Source of the DNA: DASXQK01 sp963724385
Lineage (GTDB): Bacteria; Pseudomonadota; Alphaproteobacteria; Dongiales; Dongiaceae
Length of the DNA: 64,000 nt
Assembly (NCBI GenBank): GCA_963724385.1
Contig: CAVRUJ010000002.1
Coordinates: 248,001 to 312,000 of the forward strand
Direction of reading: 5' to 3'
Made by a program: the position numbers and the translations under genes. Numbering within the stretch: position 1 is the first letter of the stretch; the number at the start of each line of letters is the position of its first letter. A model generated the notes under the pieces. The model saw only the letters and a list, made by a program, of their open reading frames with translations, had not been told where the DNA came from and ran no database searches. Below are positions 18,624 through 28,472 of the stretch, one piece after another.

Positions 18624-20513
18624 CTATTGCTGCAGAACATAGCGCCCCGGCGCCGGCTCGAGGGGCGGAAGCCCCTTGCCAGGCGCCCCCATCTCCGGCG
18701 GCGCGACTTTGTCACCGGACCGCTCGGAAAGCCAGTCGCCCCAGGCGGGCCACCATGAGCCCTCGACGGGCGGGGTCATGGCAATCCAGCTCTCGGGATC
18801 CGTGTAGATGTCGCCTCTTGCCCGACGGGCAACGCGATAATGCCTTCCCGCATGGCCGGGTTCGCTGACGATGCCGGCATTGTGGCCGCCGCTGGTCAGC
18901 AGAAACGTCACGTCGGCATCCACCTGAAGGTTGATCTTGTAAACCGACCGCCAGGGCGCCACATGGTCCGCCTCGGTGCCGACGGCGAAAATCGGCAAGC
19001 GGATGTCGGACAGCGCAAGCTTGTGGCCCAGGATCTCGTAGCGTCCTTCGACAAAGTCATTGTCGAGGAACAGGCGCCGCAGATATTCGCTGTGCATCCG
19101 ATAGGGCATGCGCGTGGCGTCGGCATTCCAGGCCATGAGGTCGCTCATGGTCTCTCGCTCGCCCATCAGGTAGCCCCGCACGAGATGCGACCAGATGAGG
19201 TCGTTCGAGCGCAGCAGCTGGAAGGCGCCGGACATCTGTTTGGTGTCGAGGTAACCCTGGTCCCACATCAGGTTCTCGAGGTAGGTGAGCTGGCTTTCGT
19301 CGATGAACAGGGTGAGCTCGCCGGCTTCGGTGAAATCGGTCTGGGCGGCCAGCATGGTCAGGCTGGCAAGCGGCATGCCGCCATCGCGCGAAAGCAGGGC
19401 GGCGGTGATCGCCAACAGGGTCCCGCCCAGGCAATAACCTACCGCGTGGGTTTTCCGGCCCGGCAGGATGGCGGAGATGGCGCGAAGGGCCTCGAGGGGG
19501 CCCAGCTGAACGTAGTCGGCGATGGTCAGGTCCCGATCGTCGATGCCGGGATTGTGCCACGAGATCATAAATACGGTGTGGCCCCGATCGACCAGATACT
19601 TGACCAGCGAGTTACGGGGCGAGAGGTCCAAGATGTAGTACTTCATGATCCAGGCCGGCAGGATCAGGATCGGCTCCGCCCGCACCTCCGTCGTCGTCGG
19701 CCGGTACTGGATCAGTTCCATGAGCCCGTTGCGATAGACGACTTCCCCGGGCGTCACCGCGACTTCCTGTCCGGGGCGGAAGGCCTCGCTGCCCGCCGCC
19801 GGCCGACCGGCAATGGCGCGCTCCCAATCCTGAAGCCAGTTGAAATAACCTTGGACCAGATTGGCCCCGCCCGACTCCAAAGTCCGGCGCAGCAGCACCG
19901 GGTTGGTGGGGATGAAGTTCGAGGGCGAGACAGCGTCGAGCAGCTGTCGGCCGATGAAGGAAACGACCTGTTCGTGATGTTGCGAGACGCCTCTGACCTC
20001 GCTGGTGGCGTTGTGCAGCCATTGCTGGCCCAGCAGGAACGACTGATAGATCAGGCTGAAGGGCGCATGGCGCCATTCCGGATCGAGGAAACGCCGGTCC
20101 TGGGGCAAGGGGTCGATACAGGGCGGGACCTCATCCCCTTCACGCGCGACCTGGACCGCATGGAGCAGGAGGCGCACGGTCTTGCGCATAGCCTTCTCGG
20201 CCAGTTCCTGCTGCTTGCCCGGCGACAGTGCCATGTGCAGCGCCCAGTCGAAATAGGCAAGGCCGACGCTGGCCGGCGATACGCCGAAGGTCAGGCGGCC
20301 CAGCATGGATTGCAGCAGCCGGTCCAGGCTGCGTGGCGCAAGCCTGGGTTCGGTCACCGTCGATGCTGCGACCGGTGGTGCAGGGGCTGGACCGGCGCGC
20401 CCTGCCCCGGCAGCGACGCCTGCCTTACTCTCCGCAAGCGGCGCAGTGCCGGCCACCCCGGTTTCGGCATTCGCGGGGATGAGAGCGCCGCTCACCTTTA
20501 GATGTGTTCCCAC
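18624..20513 (-). CDS. phaC: Class I poly(3-hydroxyalkanoate) synthase
   Basis: A polyhydroxyalkanoate polymerase of up to 629 residues with an alpha/beta-hydrolase core. The nucleophile elbow is AVGYCLGGT, with Cys at about residue 361 replacing the Ser of lipases. The general acid/base residues are in AVGTEADHVAPW (Asp) and TSGGHNAGI (His). The size and the N-terminal region before the core fit class I synthases. It polymerises (R)-3-hydroxyacyl-CoA on cytoplasmic granules. The GTG start lies 16 bases inside the upstream CBS gene, so the two are probably coupled. The first 60 or so residues are Ala/Pro-rich and may be partly untranslated. Confidence 0.92.
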   Translation of the reverse strand: MGTHLKVSGALIPANAETGVAGTAPLAESKAGVAAGAGRAGPAPAPPVAASTVTEPRLAPRSLDRLLQSMLGRLTFGVSPASVGLAYFDWALHMALSPGKQQELAEKAMRKTVRLLLHAVQVAREGDEVPPCIDPLPQDRRFLDPEWRHAPFSLIYQSFLLGQQWLHNATSEVRGVSQHHEQVVSFIGRQLLDAVSPSNFIPTNPVLLRRTLESGGANLVQGYFNWLQDWERAIAGRPAAGSEAFRPGQEVAVTPGEVVYRNGLMELIQYRPTTTEVRAEPILILPAWIMKYYILDLSPRNSLVKYLVDRGHTVFMISWHNPGIDDRDLTIADYVQLGPLEALRAISAILPGRKTHAVGYCLGGTLLAITAALLSRDGGMPLASLTMLAAQTDFTEAGELTLFIDESQLTYLENLMWDQGYLDTKQMSGAFQLLRSNDLIWSHLVRGYLMGERETMSDLMAWNADATRMPYRMHSEYLRRLFLDNDFVEGRYEILGHKLALSDIRLPIFAVGTEADHVAPWRSVYKINLQVDADVTFLLTSGGHNAGIVSEPGHAGRHYRVARRARGDIYTDPESWIAMTPPVEGSWWPAWGDWLSERSGDKVAPPEMGAPGKGLPPLEPAPGRYVLQQ

Positions 20514-20920
20514 AAGCCGGTCTCCTCATCAAGACGGGCCTGCTCCAGCCCCCGGAAGTCGCCACTCGACACGATGCCGACGATTTTCGTGCCATCGATG
20601 ACCGGCACGTGACGATAGCCGCCGTCACGCATCATCCTCAAGGCGTCGATGGCGGTCTTGCCGGGCGGCATCGTGTCAGGTTTCCTAGTCATGACGCTTG
20701 CCAGCGTGGTCAGCGCGGGGTTGACCCCTTCGGCCAAGGCGCGGCACACGGCGTCCCGGCCCGTGAAGATGCCGACCAGTTCGCCCGACGCCCCGGTGAC
20801 CAGGACTGCGCCCACGCGGCGATCGCGCATCGCCCGGCAGGCTTGCTGAACCGACGCCGATTCCGGCAAGGTCAGCGGATTCTGTTTTCGAACGATGTCT
20901 GACATCTGCCTGGGAATCAT
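20498..20920 (-). CDS. CBS-domain pair protein
   Basis: About 140 residues holding two CBS motifs: RRVGAVLVTGASGELVGIFT and YRHVPVIDGTKIVGIVSSGD. Such pairs bind adenine nucleotides and act as small energy or redox sensors. The ATG at 20920 is preceded by GGAGG and is preferred over longer upstream starts. It is the first gene of a minus-strand unit with phaC and usp. A perfect Fnr/FixK-type box lies about 85 bases upstream, so oxygen-responsive expression is likely. Confidence 0.88.
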   Translation of the reverse strand: MIPRQMSDIVRKQNPLTLPESASVQQACRAMRDRRVGAVLVTGASGELVGIFTGRDAVCRALAEGVNPALTTLASVMTRKPDTMPPGKTAIDALRMMRDGGYRHVPVIDGTKIVGIVSSGDFRGLEQARLDEETGLWEHI

Positions 20921-21000
20921 GGCCAATAACCTCCAACGGCTGACGGCTGCAAGGCGCTGCCGCATCCTCAACAGGATCGCCCGAAGCCCATTCGGCGGCA

Positions 21001-21014
21001 TTGACCCATATCAA
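21001..21014. promoter_or_regulatory. Putative Fnr/FixK-type box 1
   Basis: The 14-mer TTGACCCATATCAA fits the Crp/Fnr-family anaerobic consensus TTGA(C/T)-N4-ATCAA. It lies between the divergent CBS gene and the host-attachment gene, about 87 bases from the CBS start codon, the right distance for activation of the CBS-phaC unit. Confidence 0.6.
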
Positions 21015-21052
21015 GCGCGTCGCCCTCGAAAAAGCCCGGAGGCCCGAAGCGA

Positions 21053-21066
21053 CTGACCTGGATCAA
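21053..21066. promoter_or_regulatory. Putative Fnr/FixK-type box 2
   Basis: CTGACCTGGATCAA matches the same consensus except for the first base. Its centre is 52 bases from box 1 and about 100 bases before the host-attachment start codon, so each divergent gene has one box at an activating distance. Confidence 0.5.
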
Positions 21067-21159
21067 TGTGCCAGACCGTGCCAATCGGCAGGCTGGTTCG
21101 CCTTTCGATCGGACGACGAAGACTAGCTGAGCATATGTGGCGGCATTAAGGAGCTGGCA

Positions 21160-21642
21160 ATGGCCAAACAGAAAACCCTATGGATTGTGGTCGCCGACGG
21201 TGCGCGGGCACGATTCTTCACCCTGGATCGCGAACACGCCGGATTGGCATCGGCAGGAATCCCCGATCTCGTCTCCGCCGACGTCCATGGGCATTCGCGC
21301 GACCTGAAGAGCGACAAGCCCGGGCGCAGCTTCGGTTCGGCGCGCAGCGGCACCCGGCACAGCCTCGAGCCGCGCCACGACTACCACAAGAGCGAGAAGC
21401 ACAAGTTCTCGTCGGACCTGGCGCAGATGCTCGAAGGCGCGCGCCGGAAGCGCCAATTCGACGCGCTGGTCCTGGTGGCACCCCGGCGCAGCCTCGGAGA
21501 ATTGCGGGGGCTGCTGTCTGCGGGCGTCAAAGCCGCGCTGCGCGAAGAGGTCGCCAAAGACCTGACCAAGCACACGCTCGCCGGCCTATGGCGGCAACTT
21601 TCGCCCGTCCTGGAGCGCCCGCGAGCGATTGCCGGTACCTGA
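21160..21642 (+). CDS. Host attachment family protein
   Basis: A 160-residue member of the family annotated as required for attachment to host cells, first named in plant-associated alphaproteobacteria. It starts MAKQKTLWIVVADGARARFF, has the central stretch RHSLEPRHDYHK and FDALVLVAPRRSLGELR, and ends with a helical part. The fold resembles eRF1/archaeal release-factor domain 1. The biochemical role is not known, and many members are low-oxygen or stress induced. A strong ribosome site (AAGGAG) precedes the ATG. It diverges from the CBS-phaC unit across two Fnr-type boxes. Confidence 0.88.
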   Translation: MAKQKTLWIVVADGARARFFTLDREHAGLASAGIPDLVSADVHGHSRDLKSDKPGRSFGSARSGTRHSLEPRHDYHKSEKHKFSSDLAQMLEGARRKRQFDALVLVAPRRSLGELRGLLSAGVKAALREEVAKDLTKHTLAGLWRQLSPVLERPRAIAGT

Positions 21643-21716
21643 GCCGAGTCCGTTGCAGCCACCGCGGCCGGGCTCCGGCCGGAGTCCGGCCTGCCCCGTC
21701 GGGTGCGTCGTCGCGC

Positions 21717-24700
21717 TCAGCTTTTCTTTCCCGACGAGGCAGCGCCCGACGGCACGGCTTCGGGCTCCGAGGGTTTTTCGCCGGGCGCGCTCAGCCCGAA
21801 CACGCCGCGCAGGAAGCCGGGGGCCAGCGCCGACAAGGGATCGACATTGAGCGTCGGCTCCGACAACTTGCCTGTCGCGCTGTAGACGACGGCGAACATG
21901 CCGTTGCCCTTGCCGCCGGTGAGCAGGAAGCCGACCAGCGGGATCTGGCCGATCAGGCTATTCAGGCTATAGGAGGGGATCGCGGTTCCCCTAACATCGA
22001 TGCTGTCGGTATCGAAGTCGAGCATGCCGCTCGCGGTCAGGCCGAGGGAGGGCCCATAGGTTCGCGCGAACGGCACGTCGATATGCCCGCCCGTCTTGGT
22101 GAAATCGCCGGTGAATCGGTACATTTCGAAACCTTGGCCGGTGAGGGCGTCGGCCAGGCCGGTAAAAAGCGCCATTGAGAACAGGCGCAGCAGCGCCGGT
22201 TGGCGAATGAGCCGGTATTCCGATACCTCGACATGGCCTTTGATCGCCCGCTTCGGGTCGGCGTCGCTGGCGCTGCCCGTTATGGCGAGGTGCCCGCCGA
22301 CGACGTCGTCGAAGATGCCCAGGGCTTTCAGCGCCGCGCCGGCGTCCTCCGCCGTGATCGAGAGCTGGTGGGTGCCGCCATCCGCCGGCTGCCACCGAAC
22401 GGTCATGGGCTTGCCGTCGGGGAGGTGGCCTTGCGCGTCGAGCGAGCGCCAATGCAGGCCGTCATAGTCGAAAGCGAAATGAACCCCGTCGATTTCGCGA
22501 CCTGATCCGAGCAGCACACGATCGAGCCGGTCAGCTGTCAGAGCATAGGGCCGCGTCGGCTTCTGCTCGGGCGGGGGCGCAGAAGACGCGGGCGCCTGGC
22601 TTGCCGCCGGCTCCGTTTTCTTGATGAAGGGCTCGGCGTCGAACACGCCGCCGGCGACATGGATATCGAGCTGCGGTTCGGCGAGGCCGATGACCACGCC
22701 GGTGAGGCGCGTGCCGCCAAGCGCGATCCGGTCGAAAGTCGCCTCGGCCATCTTGCCGTCCGGCGCGAAGCGGGCCCGCCCTTCGCCGGAAAAGTCGCCC
22801 GCCGAAAACCGGAAGCTGCGCACGGCGGTCGGCTTCGAGCCCGCCATGTCGACGACCAGGGCAGCGTGGCCCGGTTCGCCCGGTGCCTTGCGCCAATTGG
22901 CGAAGTCGATGGCCGCCGTCGCCGGCGTGAAGTCGAAGTTCGCCAGGATCGCGCCCGCGCCGGACTGATACTCGTCATAGGTCAGGTCGAGATGCAGCGG
23001 CCCGCTTATGACGCTTCGATAGTCGAGGCCGAGCCGAGCGAGATCCGCAGCACTGGTCATCGCCGACAGCTGGATGTGCGACTTCGGATCCTCGCCGGTA
23101 AAGCTGTAGTGCCAGTGGAGATCCGCCGGGATATCGGCGAACCTGGCTCGACCGCCCACGGTCATACCGTCGTTATCAACCTGCAGGTCGAGGTTGCCGT
23201 CGGAGAGATCCTGGTTCTGGACTATCGCGCCCAGCCGCGCGCCCGTGAGCTTGGAGGCCGCCTTCAGGCGGAACTCGCCGTGTTTCAGATGTTTGGCGGC
23301 CGGAAGCTGGACGACGAGATGGGTCTCGACGATGCCCGCGCTGTCGGCTGGCTTGATGCCAAGCTTGCCGGCGTAACCGAGGGGAGGATCGTCGAGCAGC
23401 TGGAGCGCGTCCTTGAGGGGACCCGCCACGTCGCCTTCGATATTGATCAGCTGGTTCTCCGTCTGCAGGCCGGAAATGACCAGATGGCCGCGGCGGATGC
23501 CGATCTTGCCGACGCCGCCGGAGGCGAAATCGGCGGTGAACCTGTCGGCGTTGAAGGAGGCGGTGCCGTCGGCGTTGCGGATCGGGGGCAACGGCCGGAA
23601 AAAATGCACGCCCACGCCGGTCGCCTTCAGCGTACCGCCGAAGGCGTTCACCGTCGGGTTGTTCAGGTCTCCGCCGGCGAAGGCGACGTCGAAGTTGACG
23701 TCCACCGCGCTGACGAGGCCTTGATCGATGTTCTCGACCACCCAGGCTCTCGCATTGTCGGCGCCTCCCATGTTGGTCGGCCAGAGCCGCGGCAAATCCG
23801 GGACCGGCAGGCCCGAAATACTGGCGTGGCCCACGATGCGCAGCTTCCCCGACTTCGGGACGTCGTTGGAAATAAGGCCGATCACCCTGGCCGATGCGGC
23901 GAGGAGCGGGCCGCCGAGATTGAGGGAGAAGGAATCGAGCTGCAGCTCGTCGAGCCCGGCCTTCATCTCGCCGGCAGCGTCGAGCTCGGTTACCGGCAGG
24001 GCCGAGGCGAAATGGTCCTGCAGGTCGAGCGAGCCGGGGCCGCCGGCCACGGTGAAGCGCATCGGACCGAAATGCCCGTCGAGACCGACCGAGGTGTTGA
24101 AGGTGCCGCTGAATTGAAGATGCGATGCGGAGAGCACTACCAGGTCCGGCACGATCAAGCCGAGCGCCGCGATATCGAGCCCGCGGTAGCGGCTCTCCAG
24201 GCTGACCCTGCGGGTCGCCGAATCGAACGAGAAGTCGCCGTCGAACACAGCCGGATTGCCGAACTCCGCAACTTCGGCCGAGATTCGGCCGTCGATGCCC
24301 TGGGGGTCGCGCATGAGATCGATGTCGATCTTGGGCGCATGCCAGACGAGCCCGGTACGCCGATCGTCGAAGACGAGGCTGCCGCCGATCAGATGCGCAC
24401 GGCGCAGATAGCCGGTCGACAGGCGCGGGTCGGGACGGTTCAGAAGCTCCTGGAAGATTTCCGGAAGTATGGCCGAAGGTTGGCCGGCCACGGGACCCTC
24501 GACCGTGGCGAGAAACTGGAACCGCCCGTCGACGTTGCGGCGCATGTGGATCCTGGGTTCGAAGATCTCGACTTCCGTTGGCGCCAGAATCCCGTGGACG
24601 AGGGCATTGACGCTGAGGCTGAGCCCGATCTGCGGCACGCTCGCCAGCTCCCGGCCGTCGGCGGCGATGGCCCGGACGCGCAGTGCCCTGAGCCCGATCA

Positions 24701-24920
24701 GCCTGTCTCCGCCGGTCCAGGTCACCACGATGTCGTCGAAGCGCACGCGATAAGAGCCGTCGGGCGCGGCGAGAGATTGCTCGAGAATGGGAATGAGGAA
24801 ACCGACGTGAAAGGGGTGCCCGTCGGAAAGCCGGTAGGCAGCGAACCCGATCAGCAGGACGAGGCCGGCCAGGAACGCGCCCAGCAAGTCGAAGCAGATG
24901 CGCAGGCTCCGGCGGACCAC
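21717..24920 (-). CDS. YhdP/AsmA-like envelope protein (DUF3971)
   Basis: A 1067-residue protein with one N-terminal membrane helix (about residues 12-32) and a very long periplasmic part. The N-terminal third contains the DUF3971 region, and the C-terminal end has the AsmA_2-type segment SYSLNSLIGQIPLVGFLLTG. Proteins of this type are thought to form long beta grooves that carry phospholipids between inner and outer membranes, alongside TamB and YdbH. The length is normal for alphaproteobacterial members. It diverges from glnE with 97 bases between. Confidence 0.83.
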   Translation of the reverse strand: MVRRSLRICFDLLGAFLAGLVLLIGFAAYRLSDGHPFHVGFLIPILEQSLAAPDGSYRVRFDDIVVTWTGGDRLIGLRALRVRAIAADGRELASVPQIGLSLSVNALVHGILAPTEVEIFEPRIHMRRNVDGRFQFLATVEGPVAGQPSAILPEIFQELLNRPDPRLSTGYLRRAHLIGGSLVFDDRRTGLVWHAPKIDIDLMRDPQGIDGRISAEVAEFGNPAVFDGDFSFDSATRRVSLESRYRGLDIAALGLIVPDLVVLSASHLQFSGTFNTSVGLDGHFGPMRFTVAGGPGSLDLQDHFASALPVTELDAAGEMKAGLDELQLDSFSLNLGGPLLAASARVIGLISNDVPKSGKLRIVGHASISGLPVPDLPRLWPTNMGGADNARAWVVENIDQGLVSAVDVNFDVAFAGGDLNNPTVNAFGGTLKATGVGVHFFRPLPPIRNADGTASFNADRFTADFASGGVGKIGIRRGHLVISGLQTENQLINIEGDVAGPLKDALQLLDDPPLGYAGKLGIKPADSAGIVETHLVVQLPAAKHLKHGEFRLKAASKLTGARLGAIVQNQDLSDGNLDLQVDNDGMTVGGRARFADIPADLHWHYSFTGEDPKSHIQLSAMTSAADLARLGLDYRSVISGPLHLDLTYDEYQSGAGAILANFDFTPATAAIDFANWRKAPGEPGHAALVVDMAGSKPTAVRSFRFSAGDFSGEGRARFAPDGKMAEATFDRIALGGTRLTGVVIGLAEPQLDIHVAGGVFDAEPFIKKTEPAASQAPASSAPPPEQKPTRPYALTADRLDRVLLGSGREIDGVHFAFDYDGLHWRSLDAQGHLPDGKPMTVRWQPADGGTHQLSITAEDAGAALKALGIFDDVVGGHLAITGSASDADPKRAIKGHVEVSEYRLIRQPALLRLFSMALFTGLADALTGQGFEMYRFTGDFTKTGGHIDVPFARTYGPSLGLTASGMLDFDTDSIDVRGTAIPSYSLNSLIGQIPLVGFLLTGGKGNGMFAVVYSATGKLSEPTLNVDPLSALAPGFLRGVFGLSAPGEKPSEPEAVPSGAASSGKKS

Positions 24921-25017
24921 GACGACCTACCCTTGACCGCCGGACGGCGGTTCAGCAGTCTGCGGGCGCGCCGGGGCATGCCTGTCTCCGCGCAGACGGG
25001 AAATCCGGGCCCGACCC

Positions 25018-27972
25018 ATGCCTCCCTCGCTCACGCCGACCGCCTTCCCTTCGATACCGTTGCCGGGGACTCCCGATCGCGCCCTCTTGGGCTTCGAACG
25101 GCTGGCGGCTGGCCCTTCCGGCCTCAAACAAGTGGCGGACAGAGCCGACGGCCGGCAACTGCTGGCTGCAGTTTTCGGCAGCAGCCCTTTTCTCAGCCAG
25201 CTGCTGCAGACGGAATCGGACATCGCCGAGGCATTCCTAGCCCAGGATGCCGGTTCTGTCTTGGCCGATCTGATGGCGGGTCTCGAAGCCGAAGCGGCGG
25301 CCGAAGGGGACGGCAACCGGATGGCGCGGGCCCTGCGCCGGGCGCGCCGGCGAGCCGCCTTGGTCATCGCACTGGCCGACATTGCCGGCCAATGGGACCT
25401 CGAGCAGGTGACGGCGGGGCTTACCGGATTCGCCGACCTCGTGCTTCGGCTCTCGGTCGATCACCTGCTGCGCCGGTCCGCCGAGACGGGGGATCTCTTG
25501 CTGCCATCGCTCGCTCGGCCGAGCGAGGGTTCGGGCCTCGTCGTGCTGGCCATGGGAAAGCTCGGCGCCGGCGAACTCAACTATTCGAGCGATATCGACC
25601 TCATCCTCCTCTACGACCGCGACAAGGTGGAGTACCGGGGACGCCGAACCCTGCAGGACTGCTTCGTGCGCATCACCCGCAACCTGGTGCACCTGCTGCA
25701 GGATTTGACCGAGGACGGCTATGTCTACCGCACCGACCTGCGCCTCAGGCCCGATCCGGGCTCGACGCCGCTCGCCATGTCGGTTCTGGCGGCGGAGACC
25801 TACTACGAAGGAATGGGCCAGAACTGGGAACGGGCGGCCATGATCAAGGCCCGAGCGGTCGCCGGCGACCTTGATTCCGGCGCCGCCTTCCTGGAGCATT
25901 TGCGGCCTTTCGTCTGGCGCAAGCATCTCGACTTCGCGGCGATCCAGGATATCCATTCCATCAAGCGCCAAATCCACGCGGTGAAGGGCCATCGCGAGAT
26001 CGCCGTGGGCGGCCACAACATCAAGCTTGGCCGGGGCGGCATCCGCGAGATCGAGTTCTTCGCCCAAACCCAACAACTGATCTGGGGCGGGCGGCGCCCG
26101 GAGCTGCGTCTCAGGGCCACTTGCCCGGCGATCCGGGCCCTGGTGGAAGCCGAACGCGTGGCACCGCGAACGGGCGAAGAAATGATCGCCGCGTACCGGT
26201 ACCTGCGCCATGTCGAACACCGCCTGCAGATGGTGGACGACCGCCAGACCCAGACTCTGCCGCCTGACGGCCCGGAGCTCGATGCCATCGCCCGCTTCTG
26301 CGGTCATCCCGATACTGAGAGCTTCGCCCAGACCCTGCTTGGCCATCTGGGCATCGTGCATGACCACTATGCCGAGCTGTTCGAAGAGGCGCCTTCCCTT
26401 TCCGGGCCTGGAAGCCTGGTCTTCACCGGCACCGAGAACGACCCGGAAACCGTCCGCACCCTCGGCGAGCTCGGCTTCAAGGACGGCGCTTCGATCTCCA
26501 CCGCCATCCGGGCCTTGCATGCAGGAAGGGCGCGCGCCATGCGCTCAACCCGCGCGCGCGAACTCCTGACGGAGATGATGCCCACGCTGCTCCAGGCGCT
26601 GGGCCGCACAACGCAGCCCGACGCGGCTTTCGCCCGGTTCGATGCCTTCCTCCATGCGCTGCCGGCAGGCGTGCAGTTCTTTTCCTTGCTCCACTCGAAC
26701 CCCGGACTCCTCGCGCTGATTGCGGAAATCATGGGCGGCGCGCCGCGCCTGGCCGAGCGCCTGGGACAGAATCCAGCGTTGCTCGAAGCGGTGCTGGCCG
26801 GCGATTTCTTCGATTCGCCGCCCGGGAAGGCCAAGCTCGCCCGCGCCCTGGCGCAGCAACTCGAACCGGCCCAGCACCTGGAGGAGACGCTGGACATCGC
26901 TCGACGCTGGACCCACGATCGCCAATTCCAGTTGGGCGTCCACATTCTTCGAGGTACGCCCGACGCCGAATATGCCTCGCTCGCCTTGACCGACATTGCC
27001 GAGACCGTGCTGCGAGGCCTCCTTCCGCATGTCTGGTCGGCCTTCCGAGCCCAGCACGGTCAGCTGCCGGGCCGGGGCCTTGCCATCGTGGCCTTGGGAA
27101 AGCTGGGCGGTCGCGAGATGTCGCTCGGTTCCGACATCGATCTCATCTTCATCTACGACGCGCCGGCCGAACTCGAAGCCGCCGGCTGGGACACGCTGCT
27201 TTCCGACGGTCCGAAGCCGCTCGCCCCCATCCACTATTACGCCCGCCTTGCCCAACGGATGATCGCGGCGGTGACGGCGCCTACCAGCGAAGGCCGGCTC
27301 TACGAAGTCGACATGCGCCTCAGGCCTTCAGGCAATTCGGGGCCCATCGCCTCCAGCCTGGAAGGCTTCCGCCGCTATCAGGAGACCGATGCCTGGACCT
27401 GGGAGCATATGGCGCTGACGCGGGCGCGGCCGATCACCGGCGATCCCGAACTGGTCGCCGGGGTCGACGGCCTGCTCCGCCGGATCCTGACCCGGCCGCG
27501 CGATCCGGCAAAGCTCGCCGGCGACGTTGCCGCCATGCGCCGGCGCATGGAACAGCAGCATCCCGTCAACAACCCCTGGGATCTGAAACATCGCCCGGGC
27601 GGCCTGATCGACATCGAGTTCATCGCCCAATACCTGATGCTGCGCCATGCCGCGGCGAACCCTGAGGTGCTGGCCACGAACACGGACGCAGCGTTGCAGC
27701 GCCTGGCCGAGGCGGGCGCCCTTGCGCCGGATGCAGCCGGGGAACTCCGCCTCACCCTCCGGCTGTGGCGCCGGCTGCAGGAGTTCCTCCGGCTCACCGT
27801 CGGCAGCCAGTTCGACGAGGAGACGCTCGCCCCTTCCATCGCCCGGCACCTCATCGAGATCGGTGAGGCGGTTGACTTTGCCGCGCTCAAGCGACAGATG
27901 GACGCAGCGGCGGTGGCGGTGCGCCGGCATTACCGCGAAATCGTCGAATCCCAGGAGGAGGTCAAGACATGA
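25018..27972 (+). CDS. glnE: Bifunctional glutamine synthetase adenylyltransferase/deadenylase
   Basis: A 984-residue GlnE that adenylylates and de-adenylylates glutamine synthetase in response to PII. It has two nucleotidyltransferase domains: the N-terminal de-adenylylase with YSSDIDLILLYD and the C-terminal adenylylase with LGSDIDLIFIYD, each followed by the GlnE helical segments (for example KLGRGGIREIEFFAQTQQL and HRPGGLIDIEFIAQYLML). The length is normal. Its stop overlaps the bcp start (ATGA), a common alphaproteobacterial pairing. Confidence 0.96.
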   Translation: MPPSLTPTAFPSIPLPGTPDRALLGFERLAAGPSGLKQVADRADGRQLLAAVFGSSPFLSQLLQTESDIAEAFLAQDAGSVLADLMAGLEAEAAAEGDGNRMARALRRARRRAALVIALADIAGQWDLEQVTAGLTGFADLVLRLSVDHLLRRSAETGDLLLPSLARPSEGSGLVVLAMGKLGAGELNYSSDIDLILLYDRDKVEYRGRRTLQDCFVRITRNLVHLLQDLTEDGYVYRTDLRLRPDPGSTPLAMSVLAAETYYEGMGQNWERAAMIKARAVAGDLDSGAAFLEHLRPFVWRKHLDFAAIQDIHSIKRQIHAVKGHREIAVGGHNIKLGRGGIREIEFFAQTQQLIWGGRRPELRLRATCPAIRALVEAERVAPRTGEEMIAAYRYLRHVEHRLQMVDDRQTQTLPPDGPELDAIARFCGHPDTESFAQTLLGHLGIVHDHYAELFEEAPSLSGPGSLVFTGTENDPETVRTLGELGFKDGASISTAIRALHAGRARAMRSTRARELLTEMMPTLLQALGRTTQPDAAFARFDAFLHALPAGVQFFSLLHSNPGLLALIAEIMGGAPRLAERLGQNPALLEAVLAGDFFDSPPGKAKLARALAQQLEPAQHLEETLDIARRWTHDRQFQLGVHILRGTPDAEYASLALTDIAETVLRGLLPHVWSAFRAQHGQLPGRGLAIVALGKLGGREMSLGSDIDLIFIYDAPAELEAAGWDTLLSDGPKPLAPIHYYARLAQRMIAAVTAPTSEGRLYEVDMRLRPSGNSGPIASSLEGFRRYQETDAWTWEHMALTRARPITGDPELVAGVDGLLRRILTRPRDPAKLAGDVAAMRRRMEQQHPVNNPWDLKHRPGGLIDIEFIAQYLMLRHAAANPEVLATNTDAALQRLAEAGALAPDAAGELRLTLRLWRRLQEFLRLTVGSQFDEETLAPSIARHLIEIGEAVDFAALKRQMDAAAVAVRRHYREIVESQEEVKT

Positions 27973-28433
27973 GCCTGAAGCCGGGAGACAAGGCACCCGA
28001 TTTCACCCTGCCGACCGACGGCGGCGGCAAGATCGCCCTGTCGAAGCTGAAGGGGCGCAAGGTCATCCTTTATTTCTATCCGAAGGACAACACCTCGGGC
28101 TGCACCGCCGAGGCCTGCGGGTTCCGCGACAACCTGGCGAAATTCGCCAAGACCGACGCCGCTGTCATCGGCATCAGCCGCGACAGCGTCAAGAGCCACG
28201 ACAATTTCAAGAAAAAGTACGAGCTGCCCTTCCCGCTCGCCGCCGACGAGGACGGCAAGGTCTGCGAGGCCTACGGCACCTGGATCGAGAAGAGCATGTA
28301 TGGCCGCAAATACATGGGCATCGAGCGGGCGACCTTCCTCATCGACGCCAAGGGGGTCATCCGCAACATATGGCACAAGGTGAAGGTGCCCGGCCATGTC
28401 GAGGAGGTGCTGGCCGCGGCGAAGGGGATTTAA
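27969..28433 (+). CDS. bcp: Thioredoxin-dependent thiol peroxidase (Bcp/PrxQ)
   Basis: A 154-residue atypical two-cysteine peroxiredoxin. The peroxidatic Cys and the resolving Cys five residues later are in NTSGCTAEACGFRDNL; the active-site Thr/Ser of the family precedes them. It reduces hydrogen peroxide and organic peroxides using thioredoxin. The ATG overlaps the glnE stop codon, so the two are translationally coupled. Confidence 0.95.
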   Translation: MSLKPGDKAPDFTLPTDGGGKIALSKLKGRKVILYFYPKDNTSGCTAEACGFRDNLAKFAKTDAAVIGISRDSVKSHDNFKKKYELPFPLAADEDGKVCEAYGTWIEKSMYGRKYMGIERATFLIDAKGVIRNIWHKVKVPGHVEEVLAAAKGI

Positions 28434-28472
28434 GGGGCCGACGCGCCGACGCCTGTCAGCCGGATAGGCTCT

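Noticed and set aside
22659..25874. Plus-strand open frame across the YhdP-like gene into glnE
   Set aside because: It crosses two real genes in the wrong frame and carries no motif.
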